From positions 1 through 64,000 of the forward strand of contig NZ_JAGEOK010000016.1 in assembly GCF_017573545.1 (NCBI RefSeq): a stretch of 64,000 bases of DNA, read 5' to 3'. Below, piece by piece: positions 34,559-42,992 of the stretch (its first letter is position 1; each line of letters opens with the position of its first letter). The translations under genes were made by a program, and so were the position numbers. Source of the DNA: Actinomadura nitritigenes. Lineage in GTDB: Bacteria > Actinomycetota > Actinomycetes > Streptosporangiales > Streptosporangiaceae. The notes below the pieces were generated by a model. The model was not told the DNA's origin, ran no database searches, and was given only the letters and a program-made list of their open reading frames with translations.

Positions 34559-34934
34559 GGGGTGCCGGCTTTCCGAGCCCCGCGGGGCTCACGGGTCGGG
34601 ACGGACGGGCGCGCGCCGGTGCGCGCCGCCTGGTGAACCGGTACCCGCGGCAGATGGGGGGAGTGGGGCGGTGAGGCCCAGTGCCGCGGATACCGGTCCG
34701 CTCGTGCGGCCGCCGCGGCCGGACCCGGTGCCCGGTCGACGGCCGTCATCGCCCGTCCCGCGGCGGCGTGCGTGCTCTCCGCATGTCCCTAGGAGAACCC
34801 CTCATTGATCCACATGCTGCGCGCGCGGGCGCACCGCGTCTGCGTCATCTGACACTTTCGCGGAAAATTGCAGCCCGGCGATTCCCCGCGCCGCGGGATC
34901 GGTGCGGCCTCCGCGTCCCTGCGGGAGCGGCGGG
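34559..34934. other. Longest gene-free stretch (376 bases)
   Basis: Lies between the start of the Crp/Fnr gene and the stop of the exonuclease gene, both leftward. It holds the palindrome at 34575-34590. A rightward 12-codon ORF (34814-34852) sits after TAGGAG but leads to no gene. I see no other coding potential or RNA gene. Confidence 0.4.
34575..34590. promoter_or_regulatory. Perfect palindrome upstream of the Crp/Fnr gene
   Basis: GAGCCCCGCGGGGCTC, uninterrupted two-fold symmetry, ends 17 bases before GTG 34558. It could be an autoregulatory site or, in the RNA, a stem near the ribosome binding region. Its GC content makes chance occurrence more likely than for the AT-rich operators. Confidence 0.35.
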
Positions 34935-35855
34935 CTAGCGGGAGAGGGCGTTCAGCAGGCGGTTCACGGGGCCGGAGAGGTTCCAGGCGTCGGCGAGCCC
35001 CACCAGGGCCTCGGCGTCCCGCGGCTCGGCGGGCAGCCGGTCGTCCAGCTTCGCCAGCTCCGGCGCGTCGATGTCGGTGACGACCCGGACCACGGTCTCG
35101 GCGGACGCCAGGTACTCCCGCGCCGCCTCCATCCGCTTGCGGGCGCCCGCCGGGAACCCGTCGGTGATCCCCGCGTCCAGCGCCGCCAGGATGCCGTCGA
35201 CCGACCCGAACCGGGTGACCAGCGCGGCGGCGGTCTTGTCGCCGACGCCCGGCACGCCCGGCAGGCCGTCGCTCGGGTCGCCGCGCAGCGTCGCGTAGTC
35301 GCCGTAGCCGCGGCCGGGGATGCCGTACTTGGCCGCGACCTCCGCCTCGCCCATCACCTGCAGGTTCCGGATGCCGCGCGCGGTGTACAGCACCGACACC
35401 GGGCCGGTGTCGTCGACGAGCTGGAACAGGTCGCGGTCGCCGGTGACGATGTCGACCGGGCCGTCCGCCGCGCCGCGCACGGCGAGGGTGCCGATGACGT
35501 CGTCGGCCTCGTAGCCGGGGACGCCGGCGCGGGCCAGCCCGAACGCGTCCAGCACCGCGTCGATGACGGGGAGCTGCGCCTCGAGCGCGTCGGGGGTCTG
35601 GTCGCCGCCGTCCTCGGCGACCCGGTGCGCCTTGTAGGACGGCAGCGCCTCGACCCGGAACGCCGGCCGCCAGTCGGCGTCCATGCAGCAGACGAGGCGG
35701 TCGGGGGAGCGGTCCTGGACGAGCCGGGCGATCATGTCGATCAGTCCGCGCACGGCGTTCACCGGCGTGCCGTCCGGCGCCGTCACCGACTCGGGCACCC
35801 CGTAGAAGGCGCGGAAGTACAACGACGGCGTGTCCAGCAGCATCAGCCCGCTCAT
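34935..35855 (-). CDS. Stand-alone 5'-3' exonuclease (PolA N-terminal/FEN type)
   Basis: 306 residues with the complete nuclease core and no polymerase: LLLDTPSLYFRAFY, VCCMDADWRPAFR, the acidic metal cluster GYEADDVIGTLA and DIVTGDRDLFQLVDD, and the helix-hairpin-helix region GDPSDGLPGVPGVGDKTAAAL. It cuts 5' flaps or degrades DNA from the 5' end during repair or Okazaki processing. Such solo enzymes accompany a full PolA in actinobacteria. The gene stands alone, flanked by the gene-free stretch and an 88-base gap to the phosphatase. Confidence 0.92.
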   Translation of the reverse strand: MSGLMLLDTPSLYFRAFYGVPESVTAPDGTPVNAVRGLIDMIARLVQDRSPDRLVCCMDADWRPAFRVEALPSYKAHRVAEDGGDQTPDALEAQLPVIDAVLDAFGLARAGVPGYEADDVIGTLAVRGAADGPVDIVTGDRDLFQLVDDTGPVSVLYTARGIRNLQVMGEAEVAAKYGIPGRGYGDYATLRGDPSDGLPGVPGVGDKTAAALVTRFGSVDGILAALDAGITDGFPAGARKRMEAAREYLASAETVVRVVTDIDAPELAKLDDRLPAEPRDAEALVGLADAWNLSGPVNRLLNALSR

Positions 35856-35943
35856 GGCCTCATGCTCCCACGCGCCCCCGACATCCCGGCGGCGCCACGG
35901 CAGGCCGCCCGGCCGCGCCGCCCGGCCGGCCGGGCGGCGCGGC

Positions 35944-37461
35944 TCAGGCGACCTGGACGGCGAGCACGCACGTGTCGTCGTCGGGGTTGGCGGCGCCGAG
36001 CGAGCGCAGCACGTGGTCGATGACGGCGTCGGGCCCGGCGCCCGGCCGCTCCGCCGCGGCGGCGAGCAGCATCCGGAACCCGTCGGCGAGGTCCCGGTCG
36101 CGGCGCTCGACGAGCCCGTCGGTGTAGAACAGCAGCAGGTCGCCGCGGTGCAGCCGGGTGATGACCGGCTCCAGGTCCGGGGCCTCGTGCGCGCCGAGCA
36201 GCACGCCCTCGGGGGCCTCCAGCAGCGCGGCGGCGCCGTCGCGGACCAGCAGCGGCGGCGGGTGGCCGGCCCGCGCCCAGGTTAGGACGCGGGACCCGGG
36301 CTCGTAGCGGGCGGCGACGGCGCTCGCGGTCAGCGGCCGGTCCCGCCCGCGCGCGGGATCGTCGAGCGGCGTCCGGTTCAGCAGCATCCGGTTCAGAGCC
36401 GCCAGCAGCCGGTCGGGTGGCGCACCGGTGCAGGCCAGGCCGCTGAGCGCGTTGCGGGCGCGCGCCATCCCGGCCGCGGCGGGCGGCCCGTGCCCGGCCA
36501 CGTCGCCGATCGCGAGGAAGACCTCGCCGCCGGACAGCGGGGTCGCCTCGTACCAGTCGCCGCCGACCCGCGTCGCGGCGCAGGCGGGCAGGTAGCGGAC
36601 GGCGGCGCGCAGCCCCGGCAGGTCGCGGGGGCCGCGGGGGAGGGGCAGCAGCGCGCGCTGCAGTTCGACGGCGGTGCGCCGCTCCTCGGCGGCGCGGCGG
36701 CGCTGCCGCATCAGCTGGAGCCGGGTGACCGCCGGCAGGTCGTCGCACCGGCCGTGCGAGGCGTCCTGGAAGACGGCCCGCAGCGCGACCGGTTCGCCGC
36801 GGGCGTCCAGGACCGGTTCGGCGGTCGCGCGCAGGTGCCGGACGGCGCCCCCGGCGCGGACGCGGAACTCCACGTCGGCGGGCTCGCGGCGGCGGAGCAG
36901 GGCGCGCGCGAAGTGCTCGGCGTGCCGCAGGTCGGCGGTGACGACGTGCTCGGCGAGCCGGTCCAGGGCCACCGGCCCGGCGGCGGGGTCCCGTCCGAAC
37001 AGCTCGTACAGCCCGGCGGACCAGCGGGCCTCGCCGGTGGCCAGGTCCCAGCGGCCCCAGCCGAGGCCGCCGAGCCGCTCGACGAGCGCGAGCCCCCCGG
37101 CGGGATCGGCGTCGTCCTCCGGGCCGGCGGGATCGCCGCGCGGCGCGGCGCGCGGGAGCGGCACGTCGCCGTGGTCCGGGGTCCGGCCGGACGCCGGCGC
37201 GGCCCGGAGCCGGGCTCGGGCCGGTGCGTCCGGCGCCAGGCCGAGCAGCAGCGCGGCGGCCGTCTCCGGCTCGACCCCGGCGCCGGCGGCGAGCTCCAGC
37301 AGCCGGTCGTAGGCGGTCTCCACGTCGCAGCCGAACCGCTCCGCCAGCACGCCCTTCGCCTGCTCGACGGCGGCCTGCGGGACGATGGCCCGCTCGACGG
37401 CGGCGGTGACGCGGGGCGCCGACGTATCCTCGCGGCCTGCGGTGTCTCGGGTGCGCCGCAT
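35944..37461 (-). CDS. ANTAR-PAS-SpoIIE (PP2C) fusion phosphatase
   Basis: 505 residues. Residues ~29-75 form an ANTAR-like RNA-binding helical domain (VEQAKGVLAERFGCDVETAY). A PAS sensor follows at ~130-245 (WGRWDLATGEARWSAGLYELFG, ATAEPVLDARGEPVALRAVFQD). The C-terminal ~240 residues are a SpoIIE-type phosphatase (ATRVGGDWYEATPL, FLAIGDVAGHGPPAA, FYTDGLVERRDRDL, DDDTCVLAVQV) with its metal-binding aspartates. Such proteins dephosphorylate anti-anti-sigma factors. Putting an ANTAR module on the same chain suggests a link to transcript antitermination. ATG 37461; divergent from the peptidase unit. Confidence 0.88.
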   Translation of the reverse strand: MRRTRDTAGREDTSAPRVTAAVERAIVPQAAVEQAKGVLAERFGCDVETAYDRLLELAAGAGVEPETAAALLLGLAPDAPARARLRAAPASGRTPDHGDVPLPRAAPRGDPAGPEDDADPAGGLALVERLGGLGWGRWDLATGEARWSAGLYELFGRDPAAGPVALDRLAEHVVTADLRHAEHFARALLRRREPADVEFRVRAGGAVRHLRATAEPVLDARGEPVALRAVFQDASHGRCDDLPAVTRLQLMRQRRRAAEERRTAVELQRALLPLPRGPRDLPGLRAAVRYLPACAATRVGGDWYEATPLSGGEVFLAIGDVAGHGPPAAAGMARARNALSGLACTGAPPDRLLAALNRMLLNRTPLDDPARGRDRPLTASAVAARYEPGSRVLTWARAGHPPPLLVRDGAAALLEAPEGVLLGAHEAPDLEPVITRLHRGDLLLFYTDGLVERRDRDLADGFRMLLAAAAERPGAGPDAVIDHVLRSLGAANPDDDTCVLAVQVA

Positions 37462-37610
37462 CGGCTCAGCCGCGGCGCGACGGAGCGGGCGGGCCGGGGC
37501 GGCGGCCCGGCGGCGCTGTTGGGATCCTGGTGCGGTATCCGAGGCGGTGCGAACTGTGTCGGAGCACGGACAGAATGTAACAGGAGCAGGTCACAGGGAA
37601 GGAGGAAGCG

Positions 37611-37682
37611 GTGATCCGCGGCGCGGCCCACGCCCGGCGGCGGGGCGGCCCGGCACCGCGACCGGTATGGAGACGGATGTGA
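37611..37682 (+). CDS. 23-residue upstream ORF translationally coupled to the peptidase gene
   Basis: A GTG at 37611 preceded by an excellent AGGAGG (spacing five) opens a 23-codon basic reading frame (MIRGAAHARRRG then GPAPRPVWRRM) whose TGA overlaps the GTG start of the Xaa-Pro peptidase as GTGA. The peptidase start has no ribosome binding site of its own, so ribosomes probably reach it by finishing this ORF. The peptide is Arg-rich, has no recognisable domain and may matter only as a coupling device. Confidence 0.5.
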   Translation: MIRGAAHARRRGGPAPRPVWRRM

Positions 37683-38788
37683 CAACGGAGTTGTATCCGC
37701 GCGAGCGGCTGGGGCGGGTGCGCGAGGCGACCGCGAAGGCGGGCCTCGGCGCGGTCCTGCTGACGCCCGGCCCGGACCTGCGCTACGTCACCGGCTACGA
37801 CGCCAAGCAGCTCGAGCGGCTCACCTGCCTGGTGGTCCCGGCGGACGGCGAGGCGTTCCTGGTCGTGCCGCGGCTGGAGCTGCCGGCGGCGCAGGAGTCG
37901 CCCGCCGGCTCGCTCGGCGTGGAACTGGTCCCGTGGGACGAGACCGACGACCCGTACGCGCTGGTCGCCCGCCGCCTGCCCGGCGGCCTCGCCTCGGTGG
38001 GCGTGGCCGACCGGATGTGGGCGGTGATGGCGCTGCGGTTCCGCGCCGCGATCCCGGGCGCCGAGCAGGTCGCGGCGGGGGGCGTACTGCGGGAGCTGCG
38101 GATGCGCAAGAGCGCGGCCGAGGTCGCCGCGCTGCGGGAGGCCGGCGCGGCGATCGACCGGGTGCACCGGCGCGTGCCGGAGTTCCTGCGCGCCGGACGG
38201 ACGGAGCGGGAGGTCGGCCGCGACATCGCCGACGCGATCATCGCGGAGGGACACGAGGCCGTCGACTTCGTCATCGTCGGGTCGGGCCCGAACGGCGCGA
38301 ACCCGCACGCGGAGCTGTCGGACCGGGTGATCCGGGCGGGCGAGCCGGTGGTCGTCGACATCGGCGGGACGATGCCGAGCGGCTACTGCTCGGACTCCAC
38401 CCGGAACTACTGCGTGGGCGAGCCGCCCGCCGACTACGCCGCCTACTTCGCGGTGCTGGAGGAGGCGCAGCGGCTGTCCCGCGAGGCGGTCCGGCCGGGC
38501 GTGACGCCGGAGGCGGTGGACGCGGCGGCCCGCGACGTCATCGCGGCGGCGGGGCACGGCGAGCACTTCTTCCACCGCACCGGGCACGGCATCGGGCTGG
38601 AGTCGCACGAGGACCCCTACATCGTCGCGGGCAATCGCGAGCCGCTGGAGCCGGGAATGGCGTTCTCGATCGAGCCGGGCATCTACCCGGGCCCGCACGG
38701 CGCGCGCATCGAGGACATCGTCGTGTGCACCGAGAACGGTCACGAGCCGATGAACGTGACGGAGCGGGGTCTGGTGGTCGTCGGCTGA
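37679..38788 (+). CDS. Xaa-Pro peptidase family (M24) metallopeptidase
   Basis: 369 residues. N-terminal creatinase-like domain (LGAVLLTPGPDLRYVTGYDA) followed by the pita-bread M24 domain with its five ligands: Asp in VVVDIGG, Asp in YCSDSTR, His in TGHGIGLESHE, Glu in FSIEPGIY and Glu in ARIEDIV. It releases N-terminal residues preceding proline from peptides in the cytoplasm. GTG 37679 is preferred over ATG 37667 because it overlaps the stop of a 23-codon ORF that carries a strong ribosome binding site. A strong terminator follows. Confidence 0.9.
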   Translation: MTTELYPRERLGRVREATAKAGLGAVLLTPGPDLRYVTGYDAKQLERLTCLVVPADGEAFLVVPRLELPAAQESPAGSLGVELVPWDETDDPYALVARRLPGGLASVGVADRMWAVMALRFRAAIPGAEQVAAGGVLRELRMRKSAAEVAALREAGAAIDRVHRRVPEFLRAGRTEREVGRDIADAIIAEGHEAVDFVIVGSGPNGANPHAELSDRVIRAGEPVVVDIGGTMPSGYCSDSTRNYCVGEPPADYAAYFAVLEEAQRLSREAVRPGVTPEAVDAAARDVIAAAGHGEHFFHRTGHGIGLESHEDPYIVAGNREPLEPGMAFSIEPGIYPGPHGARIEDIVVCTENGHEPMNVTERGLVVVG

Positions 38789-38826
38789 ACCTCCGGTGCC
38801 CCGGGGCCTCCGGGGCGTGAGGGCGC

Positions 38827-38867
38827 GAAGGCGCGGGTGGTTTTCGCCCGCGCCTTCTGCTTGTTTT
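38827..38867 (+). terminator. Rho-independent terminator after the peptidase gene
   Basis: An 11-bp perfect stem (GAAGGCGCGGG with CCCGCGCCTTC), nine-base loop containing TTTT, then TGCTTGTTTT. The T-rich tail makes this the most classical terminator in the window. Confidence 0.8.
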
Positions 38868-38882
38868 CGGTTGGCGGAAAAT

Positions 38883-38898
38883 GACCCGGAAACGGGTC
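38883..38898. promoter_or_regulatory. Operator-like dyad upstream of the AglK-type operon
   Basis: GACCCG-GAAA-CGGGTC, perfect six-base arms, followed 14 bases later by AT-rich TACTAAAT (38913-38920) that may belong to a -10. It lies about 125 bases before the ATPase start and just after the terminator, where the operon's promoter is expected. Confidence 0.4.
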
Positions 38899-39021
38899 GG
38901 TAACGATCTCTGTACTAAATGCGCCAGCCGGTGCCGCGCGTATTGCGGTCCGGCCGTCCCGCCCTGTACCACCTTGTTTCGAGTTACGCCGGGGTAGCGC
39001 TTGTCAAGCAGAGGAGACGCC

Positions 39022-40251
39022 GTGGCAGAGGTCGACCTGACCAGCGTCGGGAAGGTCTATCCCGACGGGACGCGGGCCGTGACCGACCTGAACCTCAGCA
39101 TCGCCGACGGGGAGTTCCTGGTGCTGGTCGGACCGTCAGGCTGCGGCAAGACCACCGCCCTGCGCATGGTCGCTGGCCTGGAGGACATCTCCGAGGGCAC
39201 CGTCACGATCGGCGGCCGCGTCGTCAACCGGGTCCCCGCCCGGGACCGCGACGTCGCCATGGTCTTCCAGAGCTACGCGCTCTACCCGCACCTGTCGGTG
39301 CGCGACAACATCGGGTTCGGGCTGTCGCTGCGCAAGCTGCCCAAGGCCGAGATCCGCGAGAAGGTCGACCGCGCCGCGGAGATCCTCGGCCTGACCGACC
39401 ACCTGGACCGCAAGCCGCGGAACCTGTCGGGCGGCCAGCGCCAGCGGGTGGCGATGGGCCGCGCGATCGTCCGCGAGCCGCAGGCGTTCCTGATGGACGA
39501 GCCGCTGTCCAACCTCGACGCCAAGCTGCGCGTCCAGATGCGCGCGGAGATCGCCCGCATCCAGCGCGACCTCGGCGTCACCACGATCTACGTCACGCAC
39601 GACCAGACCGAGGCGATGACGCTCGGCGACCGGGTCGCGGTGATGAAGAAGGGCCAGCTCCAGCAGGTGGCACCGCCGCAGGAGCTGTACGACCGGCCGG
39701 CGAACCTGTTCGTCGCCGGCTTCATCGGCTCACCCGCCATGAACCTGCTGCACGGCGCGCTGTCCGGGGACGCGGCGAACCCGCGCCTGGAGATCGGCGG
39801 CCAGACCCTGACGCTGCCGGCCGGGGTGCTGCACGAGCGCCCCGCCCTCGCGTCCTACCTCGGGCGCGACGTCGTCGTCGGCATCCGTCCCGAGGACATG
39901 GAGGACTCCGAGCTCGTGGAGGCGCCCGAGGGGTCCGGGCTGACCTCCACCGCCGACCTCGTGGAGGCGATGGGCTCGGACGTGCTGGTCCATTTCGCGG
40001 TCGAGGCCGCCCAGGTCGTCACCGAGGACACCAAGGAGCTCGCCCGCGACGCGGGGACCGACGTGCTGGGGCACATGGAGAGGCCCCGCACGGACCTGGT
40101 CGCGCGGTTCAGCCCCCGCACCCGCGTGAAGGTCGGCGACCCGGTGACGATCCGCGTCGACACCGGGCGCCTGCACTTCTTCGATATCGAGTCCGGCGCG
40201 TCGATCTGGGGATCGGACGCGGCCGGTTCGCTCAGGAAGGATGAGGGATGA
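39022..40251 (+). CDS. Sugar ABC transporter ATP-binding protein (AglK/UgpC/MsmK type)
   Basis: 409 residues. Walker A GPSGCGKTT, Q-loop VFQSYALYPH, signature LSGGQRQRVAMGRAI, Walker B FLMDEPLSNLD and switch YVTHDQTEAM are all intact; the C-terminal TOBE/MalK-type regulatory domain carries an extra acidic segment (TEDTKELARDAGTD). It powers import for the binding protein and permeases downstream. GTG 39022 follows GAGGAG; the stop overlaps the binding-protein start as ATGA. First gene of a four-gene operon. Confidence 0.92.
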   Translation: MAEVDLTSVGKVYPDGTRAVTDLNLSIADGEFLVLVGPSGCGKTTALRMVAGLEDISEGTVTIGGRVVNRVPARDRDVAMVFQSYALYPHLSVRDNIGFGLSLRKLPKAEIREKVDRAAEILGLTDHLDRKPRNLSGGQRQRVAMGRAIVREPQAFLMDEPLSNLDAKLRVQMRAEIARIQRDLGVTTIYVTHDQTEAMTLGDRVAVMKKGQLQQVAPPQELYDRPANLFVAGFIGSPAMNLLHGALSGDAANPRLEIGGQTLTLPAGVLHERPALASYLGRDVVVGIRPEDMEDSELVEAPEGSGLTSTADLVEAMGSDVLVHFAVEAAQVVTEDTKELARDAGTDVLGHMERPRTDLVARFSPRTRVKVGDPVTIRVDTGRLHFFDIESGASIWGSDAAGSLRKDEG

Positions 40252-41588
40252 GGGTCAGCAGAGGGATGGGCCGACGGACGGTGGGCGCCGCCGTCGCGGC
40301 GGGACTGCTGCTGTCGGCCGCGGCCGCGTGCGGCGGTGGCGACGACGACAAGGGGAGCGGCTCGAAGACCTCGGCCGGGGGGACGGAGCTGAAGGGCGTC
40401 ACCGTCTCGGTGGCCGCCAAGTGGACCGGGACGGAGGAGACCAACTTCCGCAAGGTCCTGCAGGCGTTCGAGAAGCAGACGGGCGCGACCGTCCAGTACG
40501 CCTCGACCGGCGAGAACACCGACGCCTACCTCGGGCCGAAACTGGCGGCGCACAACCCGCCGGACGTGGCGATCCTGCCGCAGCCGGGCCTGATGCAGCA
40601 GTACGCCGCCAAGGGCCAGCTGAAGCCGCTGGCCGACGACGTGGTGTCGGAGGTGTCGCAGAACTTCTCGCCGTACTGGAAGGACCTCGGCTCCTACCAG
40701 GGCAAGACCTACGGCGTGATCGCCAAGGCGGCCTACAAGTCGATCATCTGGTACCGGCCGCAGGCGTTCTCCGACGCGGGCGTCCAGCCCCCGGCGGCCT
40801 GGGCCGACCTGGTGAAGGACGCCGGCACGCTGCAGGACTCGGGCACCACCCCGTTCACGCTGGCCGCCGGCCCGCAGGACTCCTGGACGCTGACCGACTG
40901 GTTCGAGAACGTCTACCTCTCGCAGGCCGGCCCGGACAACTACGACAAGCTGGCCAAGCACGAGATCAAGTGGACCGACCCGACGGTCGCCAAGGCGCTG
41001 CAGACGCTCGCCGAGATCTGGGGCAAGCCGCAGTTCCTCAACGGCGGCGTCGCCACCGCGACCAAGACCAAGTTCGACGAGTCGATCACGCAGGTCTTCG
41101 GCCAGAACAAGGCCGCGATGGCCTACGGCGGCGACTTCGCCGCGGCCAACATCGGCACCACCAAGGCCAAGGTCGGCACCGACGCGAAGGTGTTCGCGTT
41201 CCCGAAGGCCGGCGACACCGCCCCGGCGGTCATCGGCGGTGACGTCGCGGTCGCGATGAAGGACGGCAAGGGCGCGCAGGCGCTGATGAAGTTCCTCGCC
41301 TCCCCGGACGCCGGCAAGGTCTGGGCCGGGCTCGGCGGCTACCTGACGCCGAACAAGTCCGTCCCGCCGGACGCGTACTCCGACCCGATCGCCAAGCAGC
41401 TGATCCAGCAGATGCAGCAGGCCGGCGACGCCGCCCGTTACGACATGTCCGACCTCGCGCCCGCCGCGTTCGGCGCGACGCCGGGCGCCGGCGAGTGGGA
41501 GGCGCTGCGCCAGTTCGTGAGCAAGCCGACCGACGTCAAGGGGACGCAGGCCAAGCTGGAGGCCGCGGCCGCCAAGGCGTTCAAGTAG
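40248..41588 (+). CDS. ABC sugar-binding lipoprotein, AglE-like (alpha-glucoside type)
   Basis: 446 residues. The signal peptide ends at Cys in SAAAAC (about residue 28). The mature protein has SVAAKWTGTEETNFRKVL, HNPPDVAILPQPGLMQQYA and GQLKPLADDV; the PQPGL segment after PPDVA is typical of AglE-type alpha-glucoside binding proteins, so I call the substrate class tentatively. It overlaps the ATPase stop and is 18 bases from the permease gene. Located outside the membrane as a lipid-anchored receptor. Confidence 0.85.
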   Translation: MRVSRGMGRRTVGAAVAAGLLLSAAAACGGGDDDKGSGSKTSAGGTELKGVTVSVAAKWTGTEETNFRKVLQAFEKQTGATVQYASTGENTDAYLGPKLAAHNPPDVAILPQPGLMQQYAAKGQLKPLADDVVSEVSQNFSPYWKDLGSYQGKTYGVIAKAAYKSIIWYRPQAFSDAGVQPPAAWADLVKDAGTLQDSGTTPFTLAAGPQDSWTLTDWFENVYLSQAGPDNYDKLAKHEIKWTDPTVAKALQTLAEIWGKPQFLNGGVATATKTKFDESITQVFGQNKAAMAYGGDFAAANIGTTKAKVGTDAKVFAFPKAGDTAPAVIGGDVAVAMKDGKGAQALMKFLASPDAGKVWAGLGGYLTPNKSVPPDAYSDPIAKQLIQQMQQAGDAARYDMSDLAPAAFGATPGAGEWEALRQFVSKPTDVKGTQAKLEAAAAKAFK

Positions 41589-41606
41589 GGGAGCGGACGA
41601 CCCCGG

Positions 41607-42992
41607 ATGAAGCCTTCGAATGAGGGGGTGCCGCCGGCCGCAACGGCCGGCGGCGCCGCCGCCGTCACCGGCCCGGCCGCACCGGGACGCGGGCGCGGCG
41701 CGCGCGAGCGGCTGACGCCGCCGTCGTGGCTGGCGCTGCTGTTCCTGCTGCCCGCGCTGCTGCTGCTCGGCTTCCTTGTCGTGTACCCGATCGTCTACTC
41801 GGTGATCCGCAGCTTCTTCGACGCCTCGGGCGGCTCGTTCGTCGGCTTCGACAACTACACCGGGGTGTTCCAGGGGCACGACGACCTCGTCGCGGTGCGC
41901 AACACCGTGGTGTGGGTGGTGGTCGCGCCCACGCTCGTCACGATCGTCGGGCTGTTCTTCGCCGTCCTCACCGAGCGGATCCGGTGGGCGACGGCGTTCA
42001 AGCTCGTCGTGTTCATGCCGATGGCGATCTCGTTCCTCGCCTCCGGCGTCATCTTCCGGCTGGTGTACCAGCAGGACCCCGACCAGGGGGTGGCGAACGC
42101 GGCGCTCGTCGCGATCCACGACACCTTCAAGTCTGGCACCGCCTATCCGGGCGCGGGCCCGCGCACCGGCGGCGACCAGCTCGTCCACGAGCAGGGCGGC
42201 GCGGTGGTCGGGTCCACGCCGGTGGCGGCGGGGCAGACCGCGCTGCTGCCCCTGGTGAGGGTCAAGCCCGAGTACCTGCCGAAGGACGCGAAGCCGGCCG
42301 CGCAGCCGCCGGCGGCGAAGGCCGGGCAGGTGACCGGGACCGTCTGGTTCGACTTCACCAAGGGCGGCGGCGGCGAGCTGAACAAGCCGAACGCCGGCGA
42401 GTCCGGGCTGCCCGGCATCAAGGTGGAGGCGGTCCGCGGCGGGAAGGTCGTCGCCACGGCGACCACCGGCAAGGACGGCGCGTTCACGCTGAAGAAGGTG
42501 CCGTCGGGCGCGGTCACGCTGCGGCTGCCGAAGAGCAACTTCACCGCCTCCTACGGCGGCGCCGAATGGCTCGGCAGCACGCTGATCACGCCGGCGATCA
42601 TCGGGTCGTACCTGTGGGTGTGGTCCGGGTTCGCGATGGTGCTGATCGCCGCGGGCCTGGCCGCGATCCCGCGCGACGCGCTGGAGGCGGCCCGGGTGGA
42701 CGGCGCGACCGAGTGGCAGGTGTTCCGGCGGGTGACGATCCCGCTGCTGGCGCCGGTGCTGATGGTCGTGCTCGTCACGCTCGTCATCAACGTGCTGAAG
42801 GTCTTCGACCTGGTGTTCATCATCGGCGGCGGCGATCCGAACGCCAACGTGCTGGCGCTGGAGATGTGGACCAAGTCGTTCGGCGGCGGCAACGACCCCG
42901 GCTCCGGCAGCGCGATCGCGGTGCTGCTGTTCCTGCTGGTGATGCCCGCCATGCTGTTCAACATCCGGCGACTGCGGCAGGAGCGGAAATGA
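41607..42992 (+). CDS. ABC permease (AglF-like) with an inserted extracytoplasmic beta-sandwich-like domain
   Basis: 461 residues, about 150 more than a normal MalF/AglF-type permease. Membrane segments occupy roughly 42-68, 98-122, 130-155, then 328-350, 375-405 and 430-452, with the EAA loop ALEAARVDGATEW near 358-370. Between the third and fourth segments, residues ~156-327, is an insertion. Its 241-308 part (GTVWFDF, GLPGIKVEAVRGGKVV, TGKDGAFTLKKVPSG) reads like a carboxypeptidase-regulatory or CNA-B-type beta sandwich. By topology it lies outside the membrane, where it could touch the binding protein or sugar. Second permease overlaps by ATGA. Confidence 0.87.
   Translation: MKPSNEGVPPAATAGGAAAVTGPAAPGRGRGARERLTPPSWLALLFLLPALLLLGFLVVYPIVYSVIRSFFDASGGSFVGFDNYTGVFQGHDDLVAVRNTVVWVVVAPTLVTIVGLFFAVLTERIRWATAFKLVVFMPMAISFLASGVIFRLVYQQDPDQGVANAALVAIHDTFKSGTAYPGAGPRTGGDQLVHEQGGAVVGSTPVAAGQTALLPLVRVKPEYLPKDAKPAAQPPAAKAGQVTGTVWFDFTKGGGGELNKPNAGESGLPGIKVEAVRGGKVVATATTGKDGAFTLKKVPSGAVTLRLPKSNFTASYGGAEWLGSTLITPAIIGSYLWVWSGFAMVLIAAGLAAIPRDALEAARVDGATEWQVFRRVTIPLLAPVLMVVLVTLVINVLKVFDLVFIIGGGDPNANVLALEMWTKSFGGGNDPGSGSAIAVLLFLLVMPAMLFNIRRLRQERK

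Noticed and set aside
34814..34852. Rightward 12-codon ORF after TAGGAG in the gene-free stretch, possibly a leader peptide
   Set aside because: The next feature in that direction is the 3' end of a leftward gene, so there is nothing for a leader to control.
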